This document shows positions 39,101 to 49,332 of a stretch of 64,000 nucleotides of DNA, one piece after another. The translations under genes were made by a program, and so were the position numbers. The stretch's first letter is position 1; each line of letters opens with the position of its first letter. The stretch covers positions 39,730,106 to 39,794,105 of the forward strand of contig OZ020303.1 of assembly GCA_963971305.1 (NCBI GenBank), written 5' to 3'. Source of the DNA: Arcuatula senhousia (taxonomy: Eukaryota > Mollusca > Bivalvia > Mytilida > Mytilidae). The notes beneath the pieces were generated by a model, which worked only from the letters and a program-made list of their open reading frames with translations, made no database searches and had not been told where the DNA came from.

Positions 39101-41228
39101 ACAACACCAAGAGTTACTCTACCTGTTTCAAAAGGATTGAACTTGATACCTGTTATGGCTTAGGAGGAGATAGAGCAACAAACTTTACAGTGAAAAGGGA
39201 GATAATTCTTATACGCGAAAGGGTACGGTACCCAAGTGTTTTTTCTGAGACGACAAACCTTGACCGATAAAGTGTACCAACTATCATTGCGATATGTCGC
39301 GTACTTCTACAAGTTGATTTTTGGCGGAAGAAAAAAAAAAATAATAATAATAATCAGAAGAAATACAATAAGGTCTTCCCTTGGAAAGGGAAAGACCTTA
39401 AAAAAGAGGGCAGATTGGACTTTTTTGGTGCTTTTAGGGTGGATATCATCTAATTATGGTCAAATAAGGTGTATTTACCCAAAAATAACATTTTTTGGTC
39501 AAAAATGGCAAATTTCCAATTTTTCAAAAAAAGGGGGCGTGGCATGTCAACTTCCTTATTTCTGACATTTGAACAGTTTTAATCATTGAAACTGGTTGGA
39601 ATAGTGAAAGTAAGTTGATTTGACCTTGAAAAATGTTTCAAGGTCATACAATTACTTAGTACAGTGATACGGTCTAATTTTCACAAAAATCCATGTCGCG
39701 ACACCATTTTTTCACTTTTTTCCAATTTTTTTTTTTGCGTTCAGCTGAGAAGACAATATCACATCATGTCATGCAAAAAAATTTGAAAAAAAGCCTAGAT
39801 TTTGTTTGAGTTATTTCGCAATGAAAAAAGGCTCATTTTATGAAAATTTACATATGATGACCTTGACCTTTGACCTTGACCTCATTTTGGTCCTTAGGGG
39901 TCACTGACCTGGTATACCAAGTTTCATTGAAATATCTTAAGATTTGTTGATTTTAGAATTTTATACTAAAAAAGTCAAAGTTTCAAGGGGAATAACTCCT
40001 ATATTATTGACTATATCAATATAAAAATAGTTGTGGCACAACACCAAGAGTTACTCTACCTGTTTCAAAAGGATTGAACTTGATACCTGTTATGGCTTAG
40101 GAGGAGATAGAGCAACAAACTTTACAGTGAAAAGGGAGATAATTCTTATACGCGAAAGGGTACGGTACCCAAGTGTTTTTTCTGAGACGACAAACCTTGA
40201 CCGATAAAGTGTACCAACTATCATTGCGATATGTCGCGTACTTCTACAAGTTGATTTTTGGCGGAAGAAAAAAAAAAATAATAATAATAATCAGAAGAAA
40301 TACAATAAGGTCTTCCCTTGGAAAGGGAAAGACCTTAAAAAAGAGGGCAGATTGGACTTTTTTGGTGCTTTTAGGGTGGATATCATCTAATTATGGTCAA
40401 ATAAGGTGTATTTACCCAAAAATAACATTTTTTTGTCAAAAATGGCAAATTTCCAATTTTTCAAAAAAAGGGGGCGTGGCATGTCAACTTCCTTATTTCT
40501 GACATTTGAACAGTTTTAATCATTGAAACTGGTTGGAATAGTGAAAGTAAGTTGATTTGACCTTGAAAAATGTTTCAAGGTCATACAATTACTTAGTACA
40601 GTGATACGGTCTAATTTTCACAAAAATCCATGTCGCGACACCATTTTTTCACTTTTTTCCAATTTTTTTTTTTGCGTTCAGCTGAGAAGACAATATCACA
40701 TCATGTCATGCAAAAAAATTTGAAAAAAAGCCTAGATTTTGTTTGAGTTATTTCGCAATGAAAAAAGGCTCATTTTATGAAAATTTACATATGATGACCT
40801 TGACCTTTGACCTTGACCTCATTTTGGTCCTTAGGGGTCACTGACCTGGTATACCAAGTTTCATTGAAATATCTTAAGATTTGTTGATTTTAGAATTTTA
40901 TACTAAAAAAGTCAAAGTTTCAAGGGGAATAACTCCTATATTATTGACTATATCAATATAAAAATAGTTGTGGCACAACACCAAGAGTTACTCTACCTGT
41001 TTCAAAAGGATTGAACTTGATACCTGTTATGGCTTAGGAGGAGATAGAGCAACAAACTTTACAGTGAAAAGGGAGATAATTCTTATACGCGAAAGGGTAC
41101 GGTACCCAAGTGTTTTTTCTGAGACGACAAACCTTGACCGATAAAGTGTACCAACTATCATTGCGATATGTCGCGTACTTCTACAAGTTGATTTTTGGCG
41201 GAAGAAAAAAAAAAATAATAATAATAAT
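27173..41228 (-). mobile_element. A5 array, 15 near-identical 937-bp units
   Basis: Hairpin starts recur every 937 bp from 27173; one unit is 938. By eye I find only two differences in 14 kb: an extra T in the T-run near 38,788 and T for G at 40,434. Each unit has an inverted pair GACCTTGAAA/TTTCAAGGTC, a TGACCTTGACCTTTGACC cluster, and the near-palindrome GCGATATGTCGC near its right end. The 109-residue frame repeated in every unit is an artefact: it crosses the hairpin and the AAT tract (runs of Ile) and lacks domain character. Confidence 0.92.
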
Positions 41229-41274
41229 CAGAAGAAATACAATAAGGTCTTCCCTTGGAAAGGGAAAGACCTTA
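41229..41274 (-). repeat. Orphan A-type hairpin at the A5/A4 junction
   Basis: A solo hairpin follows the fifteenth A5 unit and is separated by AATAATAATAAT from the first right-hand A4 unit. Confidence 0.9.
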
Positions 41275-41285
41275 ATAATAATAAT

Positions 41286-43159
41286 CAGAAGAAATACAAT
41301 AAGGTCTTCCCTTGGAAAGGGAAAGACCTTAAAAAAGAGGGCAGATTGGACTTTTTTGGTGCTTTTAGGGTGGATATCATCTAATTATGGTCAAATAAGG
41401 TGTATTTACCCAAAAATAACATTTTTTGGTCAAAAATGGCAAATTTCCAAATTTTCAAAAAAAGGGGGCGTGGCATGTCAACTTCCTTATTTCTGACATT
41501 TGAACAGTTTTATTCATTGAAACTGGTTGGAATAGTGAAAGTAAGTTGATTTGACCTTGAAAAATGTTTCAAGGTCATACAATTACTTAGTACAGTGATA
41601 CGGCTTAATTTTCACAAAAATCCATGTCGCGACACCATTTTTTCATATTTTTTCAAAAAAATTTTTGTGTTCAATTATTTAGACATAGTCACATCATATA
41701 ATGAAAAAAAAATTATGAAAAAGGTTACATTTTATTTGAGCTATTTAGCATTGAAAAAAGACTCATTTTTTGAAAATTTACAAATGATGACCTTGACCTT
41801 TGACCTTGACCTCATTTTGGTCCTTAGGGGTCACTGACCTGGTATACCAAGTTTCATTGAAATATCTTAAGATTTGTTGATTTTAGAATTTTATACTAAA
41901 AAAGTCAAAGTTTCAAGGGGAATAACTCCTATATTATTGAATATATCAATATGAAAAATAGTAGTTTGACAACACGATGAGTTACTCTACCTGTTTCAAA
42001 AGGATTAAATTTGTTACCTTCTATGGCTTAGGAGGAGATAGAGCAACAAACTTTACAGTAAAAAGGGAGATAATTCTTATACGCGAAAGGGTACGGTACC
42101 CAAGTGTTTTTTCTGAGACGACAAACCTTGACCGATAAAGTGTACCAACTATCATTGCGATATGTCGCGTACTTCTACAAGTTGATTTTTGGCGGAAGAA
42201 AAAAAATAATAATAATAATAATCAGAAGAAATACAATAAGGTCTTCCCTTGGAAAGGGAAAGACCTTAAAAAAGAGGGCAGATTGGACTTTTTTGGTGCT
42301 TTTAGGGTGGATATCATCTAATTATGGTCAAATAAGGTGTATTTACCCAAAAATAACATTTTTTGGTCAAAAATGGCAAATTTCCAAATTTTCAAAAAAA
42401 GGGGGCGTGGCATGTCAACTTCCTTATTTCTGACATTTGAACAGTTTTATTCATTGAAACTGGTTGGAATAGTGAAAGTAAGTTGATTTGACCTTGAAAA
42501 ATGTTTCAAGGTCATACAATTACTTAGTACAGTGATACGGCTTAATTTTCACAAAAATCCATGTCGCGACACCATTTTTTCATATTTTTTCAAAAAAATT
42601 TTTGTGTTCAATTATTTAGACATAGTCACATCATATAATGAAAAAAAAATTATGAAAAAGGTTACATTTTATTTGAGCTATTTAGCATTGAAAAAAGACT
42701 CATTTTTTGAAAATTTACAAATGATGACCTTGACCTTTGACCTTGACCTCATTTTGGTCCTTAGGGGTCACTGACCTGGTATACCAAGTTTCATTGAAAT
42801 ATCTTAAGATTTGTTGATTTTAGAATTTTATACTAAAAAAGTCAAAGTTTCAAGGGGAATAACTCCTATATTATTGAATATATCAATATGAAAAATAGTA
42901 GTTTGACAACACGATGAGTTACTCTACCTGTTTCAAAAGGATTAAATTTGTTACCTTCTATGGCTTAGGAGGAGATAGAGCAACAAACTTTACAGTAAAA
43001 AGGGAGATAATTCTTATACGCGAAAGGGTACGGTACCCAAGTGTTTTTTCTGAGACGACAAACCTTGACCGATAAAGTGTACCAACTATCATTGCGATAT
43101 GTCGCGTACTTCTACAAGTTGATTTTTGGCGGAAGAAAAAAAATAATAATAATAATAAT
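41286..43159 (-). mobile_element. A4 array, 2 further units of 937 bp
   Basis: Units start at 41286 and 42223 and are nearly the same as those at 22560-24419. A5 units thus lie between A4 units, as if B3 plus the A5 block had arisen or been inserted within an A4 array. Confidence 0.88.
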
Positions 43160-43268
43160 CAGAAGAAATACAATAAGGTCTTCCCTTGGAAAGGGAAAGA
43201 CCTTAATAATAATAATAAGAAACGGTGCAAAAACAATAAGTCTCCCAAACTTCGTTTTGGGCGACTTA
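43160..43268 (-). repeat. Two adjacent orphan hairpins of different type
   Basis: An A-type hairpin (43160-43205) closes the A4 array. After an AAT tract comes an AAGAAACGGTGC-type hairpin (43217-43268), then the first H2 unit. This is the only place where the two orphan types are side by side. Confidence 0.87.
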
Positions 43269-43281
43269 ATAAGAATAATAA

Positions 43282-44142
43282 CTAGGTATAATTGTGTTGG
43301 GATGCCAACACACAAGTCGCCCAAAATCGCAATGGATAGAGTTCCATTCAAATCAGTGCATCAAAATAAGTCTAGAAATCAAATTTCGTTGAAATCGGAC
43401 AAAGTTGACGTTTTTAGGGGGGCGGGTGTAGTAAAATGGCCGCAATTTTTGAAACCCAGATGACCAATTTTCAAGACGATCCGATGAAAAAAAATTTTCC
43501 GCCCACTTTTTCCGATGGCCGCCATTTTGAAACGGCGGCCATCTTGAAAATTTTAAAAGTGCATTACACAACTTTGAGTGACCCACTATCCAATCTCACA
43601 AGTGTTATTCAATTTCCTTGGACCGTTTTCTTGTATTAGGGAGGACAACTTTACGATAAAGAATCAGAAGAATAATAATAATAATAATAATAATAACTAG
43701 TGCTGATTGTGTTGGGATGCCAACACATAAGTCGCCCAAAATTGCCTTGGATAGTATTCCATTCAAATCAGTACATCAAAATAAGTCTAGAAATCAAATT
43801 TCGTTGAAATCGGACAAAGTTGACCTTTTTGGGGGGGGCGGGTGTAGTAAAACGGCCGCCATTTTAAAACCGGAAGTCGGATTTCAAATCCGGTCGCAGA
43901 TTTGAATTCAGCATACCCGCTTTACCCAGATGACCAATTTTCAAGACGATCCGATGAAAAAAAATTTTCCGCCCACTTTTTCCGATGGCCGCCATTTTGA
44001 AACGGCGGCCATCTTGAAAATTTCAAAACTTGGATGCACGCCTTTAAGTGACCCACTATCTAATCCAACAAGTGTTATTCAATTTCCTTGAACCCCTTTC
44101 TTGTATTAGGGAGGACAACTTTACGATAAAGAATCAGAAGAA
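43282..44142 (-). mobile_element. H2 elements, copies 5 and 6
   Basis: Copy 5 (43282-43672) is shortened: its body jumps from GCCGCAATTTTTGAAA straight to CCCAGATGACC, losing about 55 bp present in other copies. Copy 6 (43697-44142) is full length and begins CTAGTGCTGATTGTG. The right ends read GGAGGACAACTTTACGATAA. Confidence 0.76.
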
Positions 44143-44145
44143 TAA

Positions 44146-45131
44146 CAAGTATTAACTGTGATTGCAAGCAAGTCACAAAGTCCCCCAAACGACCCGTATT
44201 TGCCACTATTCTCTTCAGCATGTAAAAAAATACTTAAATATCAATTTTCATGTAAATCGGAGCACTTTGAAAATTTCGACCCGATTATCTCCCTTGAGAA
44301 ATCACATTTTTATTTATATCTCGTAAACCGTAAATATCGCTTCAAAATTTTTTTTCATATTATTAAAGAGAATGTTTTGCTCTATCAACCTACAAAATTT
44401 CAGACCCCTGTGCACCTAGGTTACCGAGATATTGCAATGTCCAATATTTAGTCCATTTTCCTGTTTCCATGGAAACGGCGGCCATTTTGAAAAGTCCGAT
44501 TGTCAACGAAGCTTCCTTTCTTTACAATCTATTATCCTGCCAAGTTTCATATTGATATGTGGAGTCGTTTTCTCTGGGATCTCCGGACAAGTTCACGACT
44601 AAGTGGAAGAATAAGAAGAAGAAGAAGAATAATAAGAACAAGTATTAACTGTGATTGCAAGCAAGTCACAAAGTCCCCCAAACGACCCGTATTTGCCACT
44701 ATTCTCTTCAGCATGTCAAAAAACCCCTAAATATAAATTTTCATGTAAATCGGAGCACTTTGAAAATTTGGACCCGATTATCTCCCTTGAGAAATCACAT
44801 TTTTATTTATATCTCGAAAACCGTAAATATCGCTTCAAAATTTTTTTTCATATTATGAAAGAGAATGTTTTGCTCTATCAACCTACAAAATTTCAGAACC
44901 CTGCGCACCTAGGTTACCGAGATATTGCAGTGTCCAATATTTAGTCCATTTTCCTGTTTCCATGGAAACGGCAGCCATTTTGAAAAGTCCGATTGTCAAC
45001 GAAGCTTCCTTTCTTTACTATCTATTATCCTGCCAAGTTTCATATTGATATGTGGAGTCGTTTTCTCTGGGATCTCCGGACAAGTTCACGACTAAGTGGA
45101 AGAATCGGAAGAAGAAGAAGAAGAAGAAGAA
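44146..45131 (-). mobile_element. H4 elements, 2 copies of about 493 bp
   Basis: Units start at CAAG 44146 and CAAG 44639. The left end is CAAGTATTAACT then the hairpin GTGATTGCAAGCAAGTCAC, which has a one-base bulge. On the minus strand that is a hairpin, 8 nt, CTTG, T. The right end is GGACAAGTTCACGACTAAG then a GAA-rich run and AAT. The body includes TTTCCATGGAAACGG and a CCGTAAATATCGCTTC block also found in H3 and H5. The copies differ by scattered substitutions. Confidence 0.75.
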
Positions 45132-45142
45132 TAATAATAATA

Positions 45143-45429
45143 AGAAACGGTGCAAAAACAATAAGTCCCCAAACGTTGTTTGGGGGACTTAATAAGGAAC
45201 GGTGCAAAAACAATAAGTCCCCAAACGTTGTTTGGGGGACTTAATAATAATAATAAGAAACGGTGCAAAAACAATAAGTCTCCCAAACTTTGTTTTGGGC
45301 GACTTAATAATAAGAAACGGTGCAAAAACAATAAGTCTCCCAAACTTTGTTTTGGGCGACTTAATAATAATAATAATAAGAAACGGTGCAAAAACAATAA
45401 GTCTCCCAAACTTTGTTTTGGGCGACTTA
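45143..45429 (-). repeat. Cluster of 5 orphan hairpins
   Basis: Units start at about 45143, 45194, 45255, 45312 and 45378. The first two share the stem AAGTCCCCAAAC/GTTTGGGGGACTT. The last three share AAGTCTCCCAAAC/GTTTTGGGCGACTT. Linkers vary from TAAT to about five AAT repeats. In both stem types the right arm has one extra base. Confidence 0.87.
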
Positions 45430-45439
45430 ATAATAATAA

Positions 45440-45887
45440 CTAGCTATAATTTGTGTTGGGATGCCAACACACAAGTCGCCCAAAATCGCCTTGGATACTT
45501 TTTCTTCCCATTCAGTACAATAAAATATGTATAGAAATCAAATTTCATTGAAATCGGAAAAAGTTCACATTTTTAAGGGGGGCGGGTGTAGTAAAATGGC
45601 CGCCATTTTGAAACCGGAAGTCGGATTTCAAATCTGGTCGCAGATTTGAATTCAGCATACCCGCTTTACCCAGGTTACCAATTTTCAAGACGATCCGATG
45701 AAAAAAAAATTTCCGCCCACTTTTTCCGACGGCCGCCATTTTGAAACGGCGGCCATCTTGAAATTTTCAAAACTTGATTACACGCCTTTGAGTGACCCAC
45801 TATCCAATCCAACAAGTGTTATTCAATTTCCTTGAACCGTTTTCTTGTATTAGGGAGGACAACTTTACGATAAAGAATCAGAAGAAT
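45440..45887 (-). mobile_element. H2 element, copy 7
   Basis: Begins CTAGCTATAATTTGTG followed by the H2 hairpin. Together with copy 8 it forms a distinct H2 subtype with CTTTTTCTTCCCATTCAGT after the hairpin region. The right end runs straight into the CTAG of the first H1 unit. Confidence 0.76.
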
Positions 45888-45889
45888 AA

Positions 45890-48780
45890 CTAGTTCTAAT
45901 TGTGATCGCAAGCGAGTCACAAAAATGTCCCCTCACGTACCCCTCTTTGTCAATGTCTCTTTGCATTTGAGATAACTTAATTTATCCAATTTTTATCAAA
46001 ATAGGAGTATGTTTAATTTTGGCGGGAAACGGCGGCCATTTTTAAAATGACCGACAATAAAAATATTTCGATGTCAAAAATCAACTCACCATACATATAT
46101 TACCGTATATACCAATTTTCATTAAAATCTGAGTAATTTTAATTTTTGCGGGAAATGGCGGCCATTTTGAAAATGGCGGCCCAAAAACAAATTTCGATTC
46201 CAAAATTGAACTCGGCATACCACTATTACCATGTAAACCAATTTTCATCAAAATCAGAATAACTTTAATTTTGGCGGGAAACGGCGGCCATTTTGAAAAT
46301 GGCCGACGATAAAAAAATTTTGATGTCAAAAATCAACTTGCCATACCACAATTACCTTATATACCAATTTTCATTAAAATCGGAGTAATTTTAATTTTGG
46401 CGGGAAATGGCGGCCATTTTTAAAATGGCCGCCCAAAAAAAATTTCGATTCCATATTTGAACTCAGCATACCACTATTACCTTGTAAACCAATTTTCATT
46501 AAGAAATAACAAAGTTGAGAATTTTTTTCATTAATATCACAAAATATATGGTACAAAGAAAGATAACTCAATCTTACAAAAAAAATAATTTTCGATTTTT
46601 TGCAAAATTTTGAAAACGGTAAGTCCGATTTTCAAATTTTTTTTTTTTAAATGAAAGGTATTGTATATCCGCACTTCACCTATAAGGGAATTTTTCCTAC
46701 CCCTGCCGGATCAGAAATGCCAGGAAAAATTCGACTTCGGTTTCGAGGAGCCATTTTGAGGCCCTTTTTTGACCTATATGGGGTCGTTCGATTTCGGCGA
46801 AAAATACAAAAAGCAGAATCTCCCATTCCATACTCTTGATTTATGAATTTTCAGCTTCCTACCTTAAAAGATGTCGAAAAAATGAGGTGGACAAGTTCAC
46901 GATCCAGAATACCGAGAAAAATAATAATAATAACTAGTTCTAATTGTGATCGCAAGCGAGTCACAAAAATGTCCCCTCACGCACCCCTCTTTGTCAATGT
47001 CTCTTGGCATTTGAGATAATTTATTATATCAAATTTTCATCAAAATAGGAGTAAGTTTAATTTTGGCGGGAAACGGCGGCCATTTTGAAAATGGCCGACG
47101 ATAAAAAAAATTTGATGTCAAAAATCAACTCGCCATACCACTATTACCTTATATACCAATTTTCATCAAAGTCGGAGTAAGTTTAATTTTTGGCGGGAAA
47201 CGGCGGCCATTTTGAAAATGGCCAACGATAAAAAAAAATTTGATGTTAAAAATCAACTCGCCATGCCACTATTACCTTATATACCAATTTTCATCAAAAT
47301 TGGAGCAAGTTTAATTTTTGGCGGGAAAATGGCGGCCATTTTAGCCGCCATTTTTAAAATGGCCGCCAAAAATTTTTTTCGATAACAAAAATGAACTCGG
47401 CATACCACTATTACCTTGTAAACCAAATTTCATTAAGAAATAACAAAGTTAAGAATTTTTACATTACTATTACAAAATATATTGTTCCAAGAAAGATAAC
47501 TCAATTTGACAAAAAAATTAAATTTCGATTTTTTGCAAAATTTTGAGAACCGTAAGTCCGATTTTCAAAATTTTTTTTTTAAATGAAAGGTATTGAAAGT
47601 CTACACTTACCACATAAAGGAATTTGTGTTACCCCTGCCGGATCAGAAATGCCAAGTAAAATTCAACTTCGGTTTCGAGGTGCCATTTTGAGGCCCTTTT
47701 TTGACCTATAAGGGGTCGTTCGATTTCGACGAAAAATACAAAAAGCACAATCTCCCATTCCATACTCTTGATATATGAAGTTTCAGCTTCCTACCTTAAA
47801 AGATGTTGAAAAAATGAGGTGGACAAGTTCACGATCCAGAATACCGAGAAAAATAATAATAACTAGTTCTAATTGTGATCGCAAGCGAGTCACATACATG
47901 TCCCCTCACGTACCCCTCTTTGTCAATATGTGTTTGGGCATTTGAGAATACCCAATATACCAATTTTCATCAAGATCGGAGTAAGTTTAATTTTGGCGGG
48001 AAACGGCGGCCATTTTGAAATTGGCCAACGATAAAAAAATTTTGATGTCAAAAATAAACTCGCCATACCACAATAACCTTATATACCAATTTTCATTAAA
48101 TTCGGAGTAACTTTGATTTTTGGCGGGAAACGGCGGCCATTTTGAAAATGGCCGACGAAATAAAATTTTTGATGTCAAAAATCAACTCACCATACCACTA
48201 TTACCATCTATACCAATTTTCATCAAAATCGGAGCAAGTTTAAATTTTGGCGGGAAAATGGCAGCCATTTTAGCCGCCATTTTGAAAATGGCCGCCAAAA
48301 AAAATTTCGATTCCAAAAATGAATTCGGCATACCACTATTACCTTTTAAACCAATTTTCATTAAGAAATAACAAAGTTGAGAATTTTTTTCATTGCTATT
48401 ACAAAATATATTGTACAAAGGAAGATCAATCTTACAAAAAATTAAATTTCGATTTTTTGCAAAATTTTGAAAACGGTAGGTCCGATTTTCAAAATTGTTT
48501 TTTTAAATGAAAGGTATTAAATATCCACACTTTACCTATAAAGGAATTTTTCCTACCCCTGCCGGATCAGAAATGCCAGGAAAAATTCAACTTCGGTTTC
48601 GAGGAGCCATTTTGAGGCCCTTTTTTGACCTATAAGGGGTCGCTCTATTTCGACGAAAAATACAAAAAGCACAATCTCCCATTCCATACTCTTGATATAT
48701 GAAGATTCAGCTTCCTACCTTAAAAGATGTCGAAAAAATGAGGTGGACAAGTTCACACTCCAGAATACCGAGAAAAATAA
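45890..48780 (-). mobile_element. H1 elements, copies 1-3
   Basis: Units start at CTAG 45890, 46934 and 47863 and run to 46927, 47856 and 48780. The left end is CTAGTTCTAATT then the hairpin GTGATCGCAAGCGAGTCAC with a one-base bulge, then CACAAAAATGTCCCCTCACG. The right end is GGACAAGTTCACGATCCAG then AATACCGAGAAAAA and AAT. Lengths differ because an internal subrepeat of about 125 bp (GGCGGGAAACGGCGGCCATT dyad plus CAACTCGCCATACCAC) varies in number. A unique segment near the right end (CCTGCCGGATCAGAAATGCC) is shared by all full copies. None is coding. Confidence 0.78.
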
Positions 48781-48786
48781 TAATAA

Positions 48787-49246
48787 CTAGTGCTGACTGT
48801 GTTGGGGATGCCCAACACAAAAATGTCTCCCAAACGAATAAATTATTGATAGTTTATTCTTATTCGCCATCCTTTAAAACCCCTAGATACAAAATTTTGT
48901 TAAAATCGCAGCATTTTTGCAATTTTTGCCTTTTCGGTGGCGGCCATTTTGAAAATGGCAGCCATTTTGAAAATTTTTATTTAACGTATCAAGTCTACTC
49001 ATAACCCTCTACTAACATACCAAATTTCATTAAAATCCATTCAGTAGTTTCCGAGATAATTTTAGGGTACCCTTTTGCCGTGGCGGCCATTTTGAAAATG
49101 GCGGCCATCTTGAAAATTTCGAAGTGCCTGTGCACACCTCAAATAACCAATCTACCTTCATACAAAGTTTCGTGCAATTCCATTTTGTCGTTTTCAAAAA
49201 ACCTTGCGGACAGTTTCATGTCCGGAAGAAAGAAGAAAAAAAAGAA
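48787..49246 (-). mobile_element. H3 element, copy 2
   Basis: Begins CTAGTGCTGACTGTGTTGGG, the same as copy 1 at 17399 except that the terminal tetramer reads CTAG on the minus strand instead of CTTG. The right end is CATGTCCGGAAGAAAG, an AAG-rich run and AAT. The middle departs from copy 1 and carries GGCGGCCATTTTGAAAATGG dyads. Confidence 0.72.
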
Positions 49247-49259
49247 TAATAATAATAAT

Positions 49260-49313
49260 AAGAAACAGAGTAAAAGCAATATGTCTCCCAACACATAGTG
49301 TTTGGGAGACATA
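49260..49313 (-). repeat. Orphan hairpin between H3 and H1
   Basis: A solo unit AAGAAACAGAGTAAAAGC with the stem ATGTCTCCCAACAC against GTGTTTGGGAGACAT. The apex CAACACATAGTG is not seen in other orphan hairpins here, while pairing and the extra right-arm base are kept. Confidence 0.85.
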
Positions 49314-49332
49314 ATAATAATAATAATAATAA

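Noticed and set aside
27054..41496. A 109-residue frame repeated in each A4/A5 unit (and 80-residue frames in A2 and A4)
   Set aside because: The frames recur because the DNA is tandemly repeated. They cross the hairpin and AAT tract, giving runs of Ile or Asn, have no domain character, and are broken or absent in sister subfamilies.
1..43159. Retroposon (LINE/SINE) interpretation of the AAT tails
   Set aside because: No tRNA- or 5S-like promoter boxes, no reverse transcriptase frame and no target-site duplications were seen. The hairpin-plus-CTNR end fits Helitrons better. The idea is not fully excluded.
255..43205. Transcription terminators at the hairpins
   Set aside because: Bacterial-type intrinsic terminators do not apply to animal nuclear DNA, and the hairpins are followed by AAT, not a T-run.
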